Shown piece after piece: positions 47,883 to 58,998 of a stretch of 64,000 nt of DNA. The position numbers and the translations under genes were made by a program. The notes below the pieces were generated by a model. The model saw only the letters and a list, made by a program, of their open reading frames with translations. It was not told the origin of the DNA and did no database searches. The stretch is taken from NCBI GenBank assembly GCA_902558705.1, contig CACEEW010000004.1:1-64000 (forward strand), given 5' to 3'. Each line of letters starts with the position of its first letter. Position 1 is the first letter of the stretch. Origin of the DNA: an uncultured Pelagibacteraceae bacterium (GTDB taxonomy: Bacteria > Pseudomonadota > Alphaproteobacteria > Pelagibacterales > Pelagibacteraceae).

Positions 47883-48473
47883 ATGAAAATAAAAAAAATT
47901 GTTTTCGTAGTTTTTTTATATCTTTTTAGTTATAATTATTCATATTCTATAGAGCCTGAGATATTTGTGCAATCAACGGTAAATAGAGCCTCAAAAATAT
48001 TATCTGAAAACATTTCAAAAGAGAAAAAAATGGATGAATTAAGATTAATAGCTAAAGAGACTGTGGATATAAGAGGTATAGGATTTTATACTCTTGGTTC
48101 AATAAGAAAGACCCTCAACGACGACCAAAAGAAAAGATATGCAATCTTATTTGAAGAATATTTTCTTAAGAGTTTTTCAAGTAGATTAGCAGAATATACA
48201 AATCCTGAAATTGATGTTCAATCCAAAGAAATATTGAGTGAGAATTATACGATTGTTAATAGTCTTTTAAAGGGGACACCAGAAAGACCAGAGGTAAAAA
48301 TTGATTGGAGAATTTATACAAAAAAACCTGAAAATCCTTTAATTAGAGATTTAATTATTGAAGGTCTGAGTTTAGCAAGAACTCAGAAAGAGGAGTTTTC
48401 TTCAATATTAAACTCAAATGACAATGATATGAATGCTCTTTTTAAAACTTTAGAAGAGTTTTCTAAAAATTAA
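47883..48473 (+). CDS. mlaC: MlaC/Ttg2D periplasmic phospholipid-binding protein
   Basis: Signal peptide, VDIRGIGFYTLG, RDLIIEGLSLARTQKEEFSSIL. Confidence 0.88.
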   Translation: MKIKKIVFVVFLYLFSYNYSYSIEPEIFVQSTVNRASKILSENISKEKKMDELRLIAKETVDIRGIGFYTLGSIRKTLNDDQKKRYAILFEEYFLKSFSSRLAEYTNPEIDVQSKEILSENYTIVNSLLKGTPERPEVKIDWRIYTKKPENPLIRDLIIEGLSLARTQKEEFSSILNSNDNDMNALFKTLEEFSKN

Positions 48474-48484
48474 AATAAAATATT

Positions 48485-48561
48485 TGGTGGGCCCGCCAGG
48501 ACTCGAACCTGGGACCAATACATTATGAGTGTACTGCTCTAACCAACTGAGCTACAGGCCC
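48485..48561 (-). tRNA. tRNA with CAT anticodon (Ile2 more likely than elongator Met), CCA encoded
   Basis: GGGCCTG/CGGGCCC acceptor (with G-T/near pairs), loop CTCATAA, TTGGTC variable region, TTCGAGT T-loop. Confidence 0.92.
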
Positions 48562-48631
48562 TTTTTTAAACATCTTAAAGCTTTTATAACTTTTAAAATT
48601 AAAATCCAGATATTAATTAATTTTTTATAAA

Positions 48632-48706
48632 TGGTGGGCCGTGTTGGTTACGCTCCAACTACCCCTGCAATGTCAATGCAGTACTCTACTATTGAGCTAA
48701 CGGCCC
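48632..48706 (-). tRNA. tRNA-Val(GAC) with atypical D- and T-loops, CCA encoded
   Basis: GGGCCGT/ACGGCCC acceptor, GCTC/GAGT D-stem, CTGCA-TTGACAT-TGCAG anticodon arm, GTTGG-AGCGTAA-CCAAC T-arm. Confidence 0.85.
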
Positions 48707-48720
48707 AAAGTTAATAAATT

Positions 48721-50547
48721 TTAACTTTCTAAGAAACTTTTTAATTGTTTTGATCTGCTTGGATGCTTAAGTTTTCTAAGAGCTTTGGCTTCTATTTGTC
48801 GAATTCTTTCCCTTGTGACTGAAAACTGCAAACCAACCTCCTCTAGAGTGTGGTCTGTATTCATTCCTACACCAAATCTCATTCTCAAAACTCTTTCTTC
48901 TCTTGGAGTTAAAGTAGATAAAATTTTAGTTGTTGCTTCACCTAAATTAGATTTTATTGCCTGTTCTAATGGGGCAAGTGCTTTTGTATCTTCAATAAAA
49001 TCTCCTAAGCTACTATCTTCTTCATCACCAACTGGCTTTTCAAGTGAAACTGGCTCTTTAGAAATTTTTAATACTTTTCTAACTTTATCTAACGGCATTC
49101 TGAGTTTTTTAGCCAATTCCTCTGGTGTAGCTTCTCTACCAAACTCACTTAAAATCAATCTTTGAGTTCTAACAATTTTATTAATTGTTTCGATCATATG
49201 AACTGGAATTCTAATTGTTCTTGCTTGGTCAGCAATTGATCTTGTAATAGCTTGTCGTATCCACCAAGTTGCGTAAGTAGAGAATTTGTAACCTCTTCTA
49301 TACTCAAATTTATCAACAGCTTTCATTAGTCCAATATTACCTTCTTGGATTAAATCTAAAAACTGCAAACCTCTATTCGTATATTTTTTAGCGATAGAGA
49401 TTACCAATCTCAAATTTGCTTCGACCATTTCCTTTTTAGCAATTCTGGACTCTTTTTCTCCTTTTTGAACTCTACTGACTAACTTTTTAAAGTCAGTTAC
49501 TGACATTCCTATTTTGTGACTAAATTCAATTAATCTCTCTCTTATTTCTTTAAATTGATCTTTATTTTTAGAAAAAAATTGTTTCCAAACAGCATTAGTA
49601 TCTAAAAATTTTTTTAAATTCGGATTAATTTCATTTCCGATATAAAACTTTATAAATTCATTTCTAGGGATTTTGTGATCTATAGCTAATCTTAAAAGAA
49701 TTCCTTCTAGCGAAATAATCTTTTTATTTTCTACGTAATGCTTTTGTACTAATTCCTCCAAAACAGATGGAGATAATTGAAGAGATTTAATATTTTCTAA
49801 TATTTCTTGGACAATTTTCTGGTGACTTTTTTCCTTAGCAGACGAAAAACTTTTTGAAGTTAATATACAGTCTAGTTTTTCTTTTTGATATTTAATAAGT
49901 TTATTATAATCTTTTGTTAATAGATTTACCGTTTTTAAAACTTTGGGTTTAATTTCTGTTTCCATAGCAGCAAGCGTAGGATTAAATTCTTCATCATTCT
50001 CTTCTCCTGAGCTATCTTCACTATCAGTTTCACCAGCATTTTTTTGTTTTGCACTCGGACCTGTTGACTCGTCCTCCATATAATTAGTGTCAATATCAAT
50101 AATCTCTCTAACTAAAATTTCATCTTTTTGTAATTTTTCATTCCAGTCTGAAAATTGTTGTGCTGTAATTGGACTTTGTGAAAGTGCAATCAACATTACA
50201 TCTTTTCCAGCTTCTATTCTTTTTGCTATAGCAATCTCACCCTCTCTTGATAGTAATTCAACTCCACCCATCTCTCTAAGATACATTCTGATAGGATCGT
50301 CACTTTTCTCCATCGTCTTGCCTTCTTCTTTAGAAGAGCCCTCTTTTTTTCTTAAAACTTTGAAGTCCGATTTTTTTTCTACAAGAGAAATTTTCTCGTC
50401 TAAGATATGAATAAAAGCTTGAGCTAAATTATCATCAGAAAGATTTCTTTTTCCTAAGGATTTACTTAATTCTTCATAGGTAATGAAACCCCTGTGAGTT
50501 CCTCGACCCATTAATCTAGCAAATGATTTAGTAATTATTCTTTCCAC
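48721..50547 (-). CDS. rpoD: RNA polymerase primary sigma factor RpoD
   Basis: [86 protein letters not shown]. Confidence 0.98.
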   Translation of the reverse strand: MERIITKSFARLMGRGTHRGFITYEELSKSLGKRNLSDDNLAQAFIHILDEKISLVEKKSDFKVLRKKEGSSKEEGKTMEKSDDPIRMYLREMGGVELLSREGEIAIAKRIEAGKDVMLIALSQSPITAQQFSDWNEKLQKDEILVREIIDIDTNYMEDESTGPSAKQKNAGETDSEDSSGEENDEEFNPTLAAMETEIKPKVLKTVNLLTKDYNKLIKYQKEKLDCILTSKSFSSAKEKSHQKIVQEILENIKSLQLSPSVLEELVQKHYVENKKIISLEGILLRLAIDHKIPRNEFIKFYIGNEINPNLKKFLDTNAVWKQFFSKNKDQFKEIRERLIEFSHKIGMSVTDFKKLVSRVQKGEKESRIAKKEMVEANLRLVISIAKKYTNRGLQFLDLIQEGNIGLMKAVDKFEYRRGYKFSTYATWWIRQAITRSIADQARTIRIPVHMIETINKIVRTQRLILSEFGREATPEELAKKLRMPLDKVRKVLKISKEPVSLEKPVGDEEDSSLGDFIEDTKALAPLEQAIKSNLGEATTKILSTLTPREERVLRMRFGVGMNTDHTLEEVGLQFSVTRERIRQIEAKALRKLKHPSRSKQLKSFLES

Positions 50548-50613
50548 AACAATTAAATTGAGGAGTCTTATATAATGTCAAATTTATAAAAATCCATTCT
50601 TTATTTGTAAGGA

Positions 50614-52389
50614 TTAGTTGATATTTTGCTTTTTTTTTAACTCTTTTAGCTCGTTAAATGTCGCTTCACTCAAATCTTTAGAAAACTTCGATTCTAATTC
50701 CTGAATTCTATATTCTAAATCATAATTATTTAAATCTCGATTAATATCCTCTAATATTTCAATAACAGCATTTTCATTTTCTAGTTTATTTTTTAAAATA
50801 TGTTTTATTGGAGCAAATTTATTTATTTTATCAATCAATTGTGAGTCAATATCTAGATCACTTATTGAAATTTTTTGTTCAGATCTTAGCTTCAACATAA
50901 TCTTTTCGAAAATTTGCTTGTTTACTTCAGTGAATAACTTAACATTTTCAATCAAATGAATGTTTTCCTGCATCAATTTTAGATTTGTCATAACAAGATA
51001 AATTAATGAAAATTCTTTTAACTCAACCCCAGTCAAAGATTGACTTTCAGTAAAATATCTTTTTGTAGACTCTAAAGATCTGGTTTTTTTAACATAAAAG
51101 TTTTTTCTATTTTGACTAGTGTGTGGAGTTAGCTCAGAAATTTTGTCTAAAAAATACTCTAAAACATATTTTTTAATGTAATCGTCTTTTATGGTATTTG
51201 CTATAGCTCTTAATTTCTTGTCAAAAATTGCCAAAGAAGATGGGTTATTTTCAGTTTGCTTTTTATAATGACTAAATATGAATTGATGTACTGAGATTTT
51301 ACTCTGTTTAGTAAAATCAATAAAATAATTTTTACCATTTTTATTTACAAAACTATCAGGATCTTCTTTGTCTGGTAAAAATAAAAATGAAATTTGTTTT
51401 TCAGGTTTTAAATCTTTTATAGAATTTTCTGCTGCTCTTAAAGCTGCTTTATAGCCACTCTCATCACCATCGAAACAAATAATTATATCATCAAAAAACT
51501 GATTTAAAGTTAAGATCTGTTTGTCTGTTAAAGAAGTACCAAGATTAGCTACAGCATTTTCAATACCATTTTTGCTCAAGCCTATAACATCCATATAACC
51601 CTCAACTAAATAAATGTTACTTAATTTATTAGATAACTTTCTTGCTGAATCTAAATTATATAAATTTGAACCTTTCTTAAAAAACATAGTTTCAGGAGAA
51701 TTAATATATTTTGCTAAATAATCTAATTGCTCAATAATTCTTCCACCTAACGCGATGGGTTGACCTGAAATATTATTAATTGGAAAAATTAATCTTCCCT
51801 TAAATCTTTCAATATATACTTTCTTTTTTTCATCTAGGTAAAACAAACCACTATCAACTAGTGTTTGTTCACTGAATTGATCTTTTAATTTATCAAAAAA
51901 ATTTGGATTTTTTTCTATATAGCCAATTTTAAATTTCTTAACTTCTTCTTTACCTAAAGATCTATTTTTTAAATAATCTCTTGCATTAAAAAAAGCATCG
52001 TTTTTTAATAACTCATTATGATAATAATCAACATACTGGCTATATATAGATAAGTATTCCTTCCACTTTTTTTCTCTTTCCTCGTCTTGTTTGGAAAACA
52101 TGTAGGGCTGCATACCTGCTAATTGAGCTAAATGTTTTACTGCTTCACCAAATTTAAGGTTTTGAGTTTTCATTACAAAATCAAAAATATTTCCATGTTC
52201 AGATGTTGCAAAACAATGGTAAAACTCTTTTTCATCATTAACAGTAAATGAGGGCGTTTTTTCATTTTTAAATGGAGATAAGCCTACATACTCTTTGCCT
52301 CTTTTTTTTAAAACAACCGATTTTGAGATGACTGTAGAAACTTTTAATCTTGTTTTAATTTCATCAAGATATTCTTTAGGATATTTCAT
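50614..52389 (-). CDS. dnaG: DNA primase
   Basis: GLSPFKNEKTPSFTVNDEKEFYHCFATSEHGNIFDF, LVEGYMDVI, DGDESGYKAALRA. Confidence 0.97.
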   Translation of the reverse strand: MKYPKEYLDEIKTRLKVSTVISKSVVLKKRGKEYVGLSPFKNEKTPSFTVNDEKEFYHCFATSEHGNIFDFVMKTQNLKFGEAVKHLAQLAGMQPYMFSKQDEEREKKWKEYLSIYSQYVDYYHNELLKNDAFFNARDYLKNRSLGKEEVKKFKIGYIEKNPNFFDKLKDQFSEQTLVDSGLFYLDEKKKVYIERFKGRLIFPINNISGQPIALGGRIIEQLDYLAKYINSPETMFFKKGSNLYNLDSARKLSNKLSNIYLVEGYMDVIGLSKNGIENAVANLGTSLTDKQILTLNQFFDDIIICFDGDESGYKAALRAAENSIKDLKPEKQISFLFLPDKEDPDSFVNKNGKNYFIDFTKQSKISVHQFIFSHYKKQTENNPSSLAIFDKKLRAIANTIKDDYIKKYVLEYFLDKISELTPHTSQNRKNFYVKKTRSLESTKRYFTESQSLTGVELKEFSLIYLVMTNLKLMQENIHLIENVKLFTEVNKQIFEKIMLKLRSEQKISISDLDIDSQLIDKINKFAPIKHILKNKLENENAVIEILEDINRDLNNYDLEYRIQELESKFSKDLSEATFNELKELKKKQNIN

Positions 52390-52850
52390 TAATTATTTAA
52401 TAATTCTTTAATAAGAGCACCAGCTTTAGAAAAATCAATTTCATCAGAGTATGATTTTTTTAGTTCACTCATTACTTTACCCATATCTTTTACAGAACTT
52501 GCCCCAAGCTTAGAAATTGTATCAGTGCATATTTTTTTGGTTTCTTCCTCACTTAATTGTTTGGGTAAAAATCCTGTTAAAATATCATACTCACTTTGCT
52601 CAACCTCTAAAAGATCTTTTCTGTTATTTTTTTTGTAAATATCAATTGATTCGGCTCTTTGTTTAACCATTTTTTTTAGAAGCTTTTTAATGTCCTCATC
52701 ATCTGTTTCTTTTTTATTAGGGCCAGATCTGTTTGTTATGTCTAGATCCTTTATAGAGGACAAAATTAACCTATAAGTTGATATTTTAGTTTTATCTTTG
52801 GCTTTCAAGGCATTTTTGTATTCAGTTTCAATTGTTTCTTTCAAAGGCAT
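52389..52850 (-). CDS. yqeY: GatB/YqeY domain protein
   Basis: RLILSSIKDLDI, KQRAESIDIYKKNNRKDLLEVEQSEYDIL, FLPKQLS. Confidence 0.93.
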   Translation of the reverse strand: MPLKETIETEYKNALKAKDKTKISTYRLILSSIKDLDITNRSGPNKKETDDEDIKKLLKKMVKQRAESIDIYKKNNRKDLLEVEQSEYDILTGFLPKQLSEEETKKICTDTISKLGASSVKDMGKVMSELKKSYSDEIDFSKAGALIKELLNN

Positions 52851-52974
52851 ATTTTTAATTTACTGCAAAGAAAAAAATCTTCAAAAGAAAAATTGTTTTT
52901 TTACAGTTTTATAATACATCTCTGTTGCGATAATAAATCAATTATTGTATTAACCTTTAACTTATGAGTTGTAA

Positions 52975-54168
52975 TTGATCAAAAAAGTAAAAAAAACTCA
53001 CTCAAAAAATTCACAAATTAATACAGGTATTTTAGTTCTTGAAAATAAGAAAGTTTTTAAGGGTATTGGGATAGGTTACCAAGGAGAAGCAACTGGAGAG
53101 GTTTGTTTTAATACCTCATTAACGGGATACCAAGAAATAATATCAGACCCATCCTACGCGGGGCAAATTATAAACTTTACATTTCCACATATTGGCAATG
53201 TTGGAACTAACAAAGAAGATTTTGAGTCTGATAAAATTTGGACTAAAGGGGTAATTTTTAATTCAGAAATAACTTCACCATCAAATTATAGGTCTTTTCA
53301 AAATTTAAATGCTTGGCTTAAAAAAAATAAAATAGTTGGGATTACAGGACTGGATACTAGAAGCTTAACTAATTTTATCAGAGACAAAGGTGCTCCAAAG
53401 GGGACTATTGCTTACTCCAAAAAAGGAAAGTTTAATATTAGTAAGCTTACAAACTTGACGATAAAATGGAGTGGATTAAAAAATTTAGATCTTGCAGAAA
53501 CAGTATCTACACCAAAAAATTATATTTGGAAAGGACTTAAAACGTGGAAAAAAGAAATAGGTTATAAAAAAAATACTAAAAATTCTTTTCACGTAGTGGC
53601 TATAGATTATGGAATCAAAAAAAATATTTTGAGATATTTTTCTGACTTTAAATGCAAAGTCACTGTAGTTTCATGTAAGACCTCTGCTGAAAATATTTTG
53701 TCTCTTAAACCGAATGGTATTTTTTTATCAAATGGTCCTGGAGATCCAGCTGCAACTGGAAAGTATGCAATTAGAATAATTAAAAGTCTAATTGAAAAAA
53801 AATTACCTTTATTTGGTATTTGTCTTGGTCATCAAATACTTGCACTAGCATTAGGTGGCAAAACAAAGAAAATGAAATTGGGACATAGGGGTGCAAACCA
53901 TCCTGTTAAAAATTTAATCAATGACAATGTAGAAATTACTAGTCAAAATCATGGCTTTGAAGTAGTCAAAGAAAATTTACCAAAAAATATTGAGGTCACT
54001 CATAAATCTTTATTTGATAACAGTATTGAGGGTATTAAATTAAAAAATAAACCAGTGTTTTCTGTTCAGTACCATCCAGAGTCAAATCCTGGACCACAAG
54101 ACAGCGTGTATTTATTTCAAGAATTTATTAACAACATGAAAAAAAATGCCAAAAAGAAAAGATCTTAA
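52975..54168 (+). CDS. carA: Carbamoyl-phosphate synthase small subunit
   Basis: [60 protein letters not shown]. Confidence 0.97.
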   Translation: MIKKVKKTHSKNSQINTGILVLENKKVFKGIGIGYQGEATGEVCFNTSLTGYQEIISDPSYAGQIINFTFPHIGNVGTNKEDFESDKIWTKGVIFNSEITSPSNYRSFQNLNAWLKKNKIVGITGLDTRSLTNFIRDKGAPKGTIAYSKKGKFNISKLTNLTIKWSGLKNLDLAETVSTPKNYIWKGLKTWKKEIGYKKNTKNSFHVVAIDYGIKKNILRYFSDFKCKVTVVSCKTSAENILSLKPNGIFLSNGPGDPAATGKYAIRIIKSLIEKKLPLFGICLGHQILALALGGKTKKMKLGHRGANHPVKNLINDNVEITSQNHGFEVVKENLPKNIEVTHKSLFDNSIEGIKLKNKPVFSVQYHPESNPGPQDSVYLFQEFINNMKKNAKKKRS

Positions 54169-57100
54169 AAAAATATTAGTTGTTGGTGCGGGGCCTATTA
54201 TTATTGGTCAAGCATGTGAATTTGATTATTCAGGAACCCAAGCATGTAAAGCGTTAAGAGATGAGGGATACAAGGTTGTGTTAATTAATTCAAATCCAGC
54301 AACAATTATGACTGATCCAGATGTTGCTGATAAAACTTATATTGAGCCTATTACTTTAGAGGTTTTAGAAAAAATTCTCAAAAAAGAAAAACCAGATGCA
54401 ATCTTACCCACCATGGGAGGTCAAACTGCTCTTAATCTAGCAATGGAAGCAGAAAAAAAAAGGAATTTTAAAAAGATACAAAATAGAACTAATTGGAGCA
54501 AATTCTAAAGCTATTGCTAATGCAGAAGATAGAAAGAAGTTCAGAAAAAATATGATTGATATTGGTTTAGATTTACCTAAATCTGAAATCATTAATAATA
54601 TAAACCAATCTTCTAAAGTTTTAAAAAAAATTGGGTTACCTGCAATTATTAGACCTGCATTTACACTAGGAGGTTTAGGTGGAGGAATAGCCAAGAATAA
54701 AAAGGACTACTTAAAAATTATCAAAACTGGTTTGCACGAATCCCCTGTTAGCCAAGTTCTAGTAGAGGAATGTTTAGAGGGGTGGAAAGAATTCGAAATG
54801 GAAGTTGTAAGAGATAAAAAAGATAACTGTATAATCATCTGCTCAATTGAAAATGTTGATCCAATGGGAATACATACCGGAGACTCTGTGACTGTTGCCC
54901 CAGCACTCACTTTAACCGATAAAGAATACCAGGTAATGAGAAATGCTTCTATTGCTTGTTTAAGAAAAATTGGAGTTGAAACAGGTGGTTCAAATGTTCA
55001 ATTTGCTATAAATCCTAAAAATGGTCGTATGGTGGTGATTGAAATGAACCCAAGAGTATCTAGATCATCGGCTCTTGCATCAAAAGCAACTGGATTTCCA
55101 ATTGCAAAAGTTGCAGCTAAACTTGCTGTTGGTTATACTTTGGATGAATTAAAAAATGAAATTACTAAAGTAACTCCAGCATCATTCGAGCCAAGTATAG
55201 ACTATGTGGTAACTAAAATTCCAAGATTTACTTTTGAAAAATTTTCGACTTCCCCAGCAACTTTAGGTACATCAATGAAGTCTGTTGGAGAAGCAATGGC
55301 AATAGGTCGAAATTTCAAAGAGTCGCTTCAGAAAGCTTTGGTCTCTCTCGAAACCGGCTTTTCAGGATTAGATAGAATTTTCGATTTAAATAAAAAACAA
55401 ATTGAAAAAAAACTTAAAGAAAATATTCCTAATAAATTACTATTAGTTGCTGAAGCGATTAGAAAGAAAATTAATTTAAAAAGAATATTTGCATTATCTA
55501 AAATTGATCCTTGGTTTTTAGAACAAATAAAAGAAATAATAGATAGTGAATTTAAAATCAAAAGCAAAGGATTACCAAAAAATTTTAATGAATTAAATAG
55601 AATAAAATCCATTGGTTTTTCTGATAAAAAATTAGCAGAATTAACAAATACTTCCGAAGATATAATAAGGCAAAAAAGAACTGCTCTTAAAATTTTACCT
55701 GTATTCAAGAAAGTTGATACTTGTGCGGCTGAATTTAAATCCTTTACACCCTATATGTACTCAACTTATCAAAGAAATTTTTCAATAAAGTCTGAGTGTG
55801 AAGCTCATCCATCAGCTAAGAAGAAAATTATAATATTGGGAGGAGGTCCAAATAGAATTGGACAAGGAATTGAATTTGATTATTGCTGTTGTCAGGCAAG
55901 TTTTTCTCTTAAAGATGCTGGTTTTGAAACTATAATGATTAATTGTAATCCAGAAACAGTTTCGACTGATTATGATACCAGTGACAGATTATATTTTGAG
56001 CCCTTAAAAGAAGAGTACGTTTTTAACATAATTAAAAGAGAAAGGGAGAAAGGTAATTTAATTGGTATTATTGCACAATTTGGTGGTCAAACTCCAATTA
56101 AACTAGCAAAATTTTTGTATGAGAATAAACTTCCAATTTTAGGAACACAATATACTTCAATAGACTTAGCTGAGGATAGAGATAGATTTAGAAATCTTCT
56201 TAACAAATTAAAATTAAAACAAGCAGAAAGTGGAATTGCAAAAACTTATAATCAAGCAATCCAAATAGCAGAAAAGATTGGTTTGCCGTTGATGGTAAGA
56301 CCTTCATATGTGTTAGGTGGAAGAGCTATGGAAATTGTTCATGAAAAAAGTCAACTTAAAAACTTTGTTCAAGAAGCATTTAAAGCTGCAGAAGATAACC
56401 CAATTTTAATAGACAAATTTATTAATCATGCAATGGAGGTAGATGTTGATGCAATATCTGACGGGACACAAGTACATGTTGCTGGTATTATGCAGCATAT
56501 AGAGGAAGCTGGAATTCATTCGGGAGACTCGGCTTGTAGCTTACCTCCTGTATCAATTAAGCCTTTCTTGATTAAAGAAATTGAAAATCAAACTAAAAAA
56601 TTAGCTTTAGCATTAAAGGTTAAAGGTTTCATGAATATTCAGTTTGCTATCAAAAAAGATGAAATTTATGTTATCGAAGTAAACCCGAGGGCAAGTAGAA
56701 CGGTACCATTTGTTTCAAAAGCAAAAGGTCTACCTTTTGCAAAAATTGCTTCAAGAGTAATGGCTGGAGAAAAATTATCTAAGTTTAATTTAAAAGATAA
56801 ATCTAATGGTATGTTTGCTGTTAAAGAGGCAGTGTTTCCATTTAATAAATTTCCTAATAGTGATTTACTTTTAGGTCCTGAAATGAAATCAACTGGGGAA
56901 GTTATGGGATTTGATAAAAACTTTGGAATGGCGTTTGCTAAAAGTCAAATAGCTTCAGCTAACTCTTTACCTAAGCAAGGTCTTGCTTTTATTTCTTTAA
57001 AAAATTCTCATAAAGACGAGGGAATTGATTTGGCAAAAGAATTAATAAAACTTAAATTTTCTCTGTGTGCTACAAAGGGAACTGCAGAGTATATCAGAAA

Positions 57101-57371
57101 ACATGGTATGAGATGTAAAATTATTAACAAGGTCAGTAGTGGCTCACCTCACATAGTTGATGTTTTAGACTCTAAGAAAATTGCATTGGTAATAAACACT
57201 GGAGGTGGAAATAGTGAACACAGATTAAATGATGCAATAGCTCTTAGAAGAGGAACGCTTAAAAACAAAGTTCCATATTGTACTAATATGTCAACTGCAC
57301 TTGCATGTTTAGAGGCTATTAAATCTCTTAAAACTAAAAAATTAGAAGTTAATTCTCTGCAGGATATTTAA
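54146..57371 (+). CDS. carB: Carbamoyl-phosphate synthase large subunit, interrupted by a +1 nt shift at the A9 run 54453-54461 (ORF pieces 54146-54508 and 54552-57371)
   Basis: Removing one A restores [31 protein letters not shown] and a continuous protein of about 1,074 aa. Confidence 0.92.
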
Positions 57372-58033
57372 GTATTTACTTTCCAATCAGTTTCGAAAGT
57401 CACATAGTTTACTTGAATACATCTTCTTTCTTTAACTATTTTCTTCTTTTCCATCCCATGCCAAGTATTTGGTCCACTAGTAAACAAATATCCATAATTA
57501 TGCTTATAAGGAACTGTTTTAACTTTTTCTAATTTCTCGTTATAAAAATCTGTACCTAAGTCTTCAGATTCATTTGCATTATTTACAAAAATTAAACCAG
57601 ACATTAGTTTTTCTTTAATGTCACAATGAGGCTTCAACCAAAAACCTTCTCGATCACAGATAACTTCCAACCGAACATATGAATTTGATAAATCTTTATT
57701 TATCATTTTTGAAATATTTTCATAAACCTCTTTTGATTGTAGTTCATTAATAAATTTTACTAAATGAGGAAATTGTGAAGCATTATCTTTTGTTATAAAA
57801 CATCTAAATTTAATTGCCTTACCTCCAGAAGAATCTCCTTCTCTGAATTCTGCAGCACCTCCATCAATCGCTCTTGTTCCATCATAATTTAGATTATGTT
57901 TACTTACATCTGGAATATCAGCTTTGACAATTTCTTCTATTGCAGCATCAGTAAGTGCATCGTAATATTCATAATGTTCAAATGGAAACTCATGTTTTTT
58001 GGATTGCTTTTGAATTGAATTGATAAAAGACAT
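57368..58033 (-). CDS. 2-oxoglutarate/Fe(II)-dependent oxygenase-like protein
   Basis: PHCD (HxD) and [23 protein letters not shown] (distal H...R) in a double-stranded beta-helix-like context. Confidence 0.7.
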   Translation of the reverse strand: MSFINSIQKQSKKHEFPFEHYEYYDALTDAAIEEIVKADIPDVSKHNLNYDGTRAIDGGAAEFREGDSSGGKAIKFRCFITKDNASQFPHLVKFINELQSKEVYENISKMINKDLSNSYVRLEVICDREGFWLKPHCDIKEKLMSGLIFVNNANESEDLGTDFYNEKLEKVKTVPYKHNYGYLFTSGPNTWHGMEKKKIVKERRCIQVNYVTFETDWKVNT

Positions 58034-58977
58034 TAAGAGTTAATTTTTTGTTTAATTATTTTTGCTACTCTATTAGTTTCATCTAGTTTTTGATAGTTCC
58101 AATTTTCCTCTTCGTCACCTAAATTTCTAATTATATTTAATTCTCTAAATAATCTTCTAAATTTTTGAAATCTTTTATCATTTTTTCTAGGTAAAATATT
58201 TGCGACATAAATAGGTTTTCCAGTTAAAGCTGCCTCTGAAATCATTGAACTTGAGTCACAAGTTACCACTATAGTTTGAGATATTGATAAAGCAGATAAA
58301 TAAGCTTTTTTATCAATATTATTAATAATTGTATGATTTTCCCCAAAATATTCTTTAGCATAAATGATTGAATTTTTTGGTGTTCTGAAAGATGGAATGA
58401 CAACAAGCTGAAAATCATTTTTTTTTAAGAAATTATTTAAAAGAAAGAAAATATTTTTAATATTTTTTAAAGAATAGTCATAGTACTTAGTTGGACCTCC
58501 CAAAATTAAAGTGCAAATTTTTCTTTGATCTTTTTTAATAAATAAATTTAAATAATCTTTATTCTTAATTATTTCATCATTTGTAAGATAGTGAATTGCA
58601 CCTTTCGTATTAATTACATTTAGACCTTTTATGGAGTCATGTTCAGGAGCAACTATAAAATCAAAATTATTGAAATTTACTTTTGGATCTTGAATGTGAA
58701 TACTAATTACTTTTTTTTTTAAGCTATTTTTAAGATGAATGGAGGGAATTACACTTTTGCGTCCACAAGAAATAATCATATCAAAATCAGATTGATTAAC
58801 TTTTTTGTAAACTATTTGTGAAATCGGAGTGAATTTTGGAGGAATCATTTTCCAAAAATTATTTAGTTCAACTGTGTGGTGTGTAAAATCTATGTCTAAA
58901 GCTTTTGCTAAACCCTCTACTTGGCTGATCATGCCGTGCATGCCTTGAGTTAATAATATACCTTTTAATTTGTTCAT
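58033..58977 (-). CDS. ELM1/GtrOC1 family (DUF1022) putative nucleotide-sugar glycosyltransferase-like protein
   Basis: LLTQGMHGMISQVEGLAKAL, IISCGRKSVIPSI, IHIQDPK, LILGGPTKYY, VTCDSSSMISEAALTGKPIYV. Confidence 0.85.
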   Translation of the reverse strand: MNKLKGILLTQGMHGMISQVEGLAKALDIDFTHHTVELNNFWKMIPPKFTPISQIVYKKVNQSDFDMIISCGRKSVIPSIHLKNSLKKKVISIHIQDPKVNFNNFDFIVAPEHDSIKGLNVINTKGAIHYLTNDEIIKNKDYLNLFIKKDQRKICTLILGGPTKYYDYSLKNIKNIFFLLNNFLKKNDFQLVVIPSFRTPKNSIIYAKEYFGENHTIINNIDKKAYLSALSISQTIVVTCDSSSMISEAALTGKPIYVANILPRKNDKRFQKFRRLFRELNIIRNLGDEEENWNYQKLDETNRVAKIIKQKINS

Positions 58978-58998
58978 TAATTACTATATAGCTTTCAT

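Noticed and set aside
54437-54694. 85-aa minus-strand ORF spanning the carB frameshift
   Set aside because: Antisense to clear carB coding sequence; no independent support
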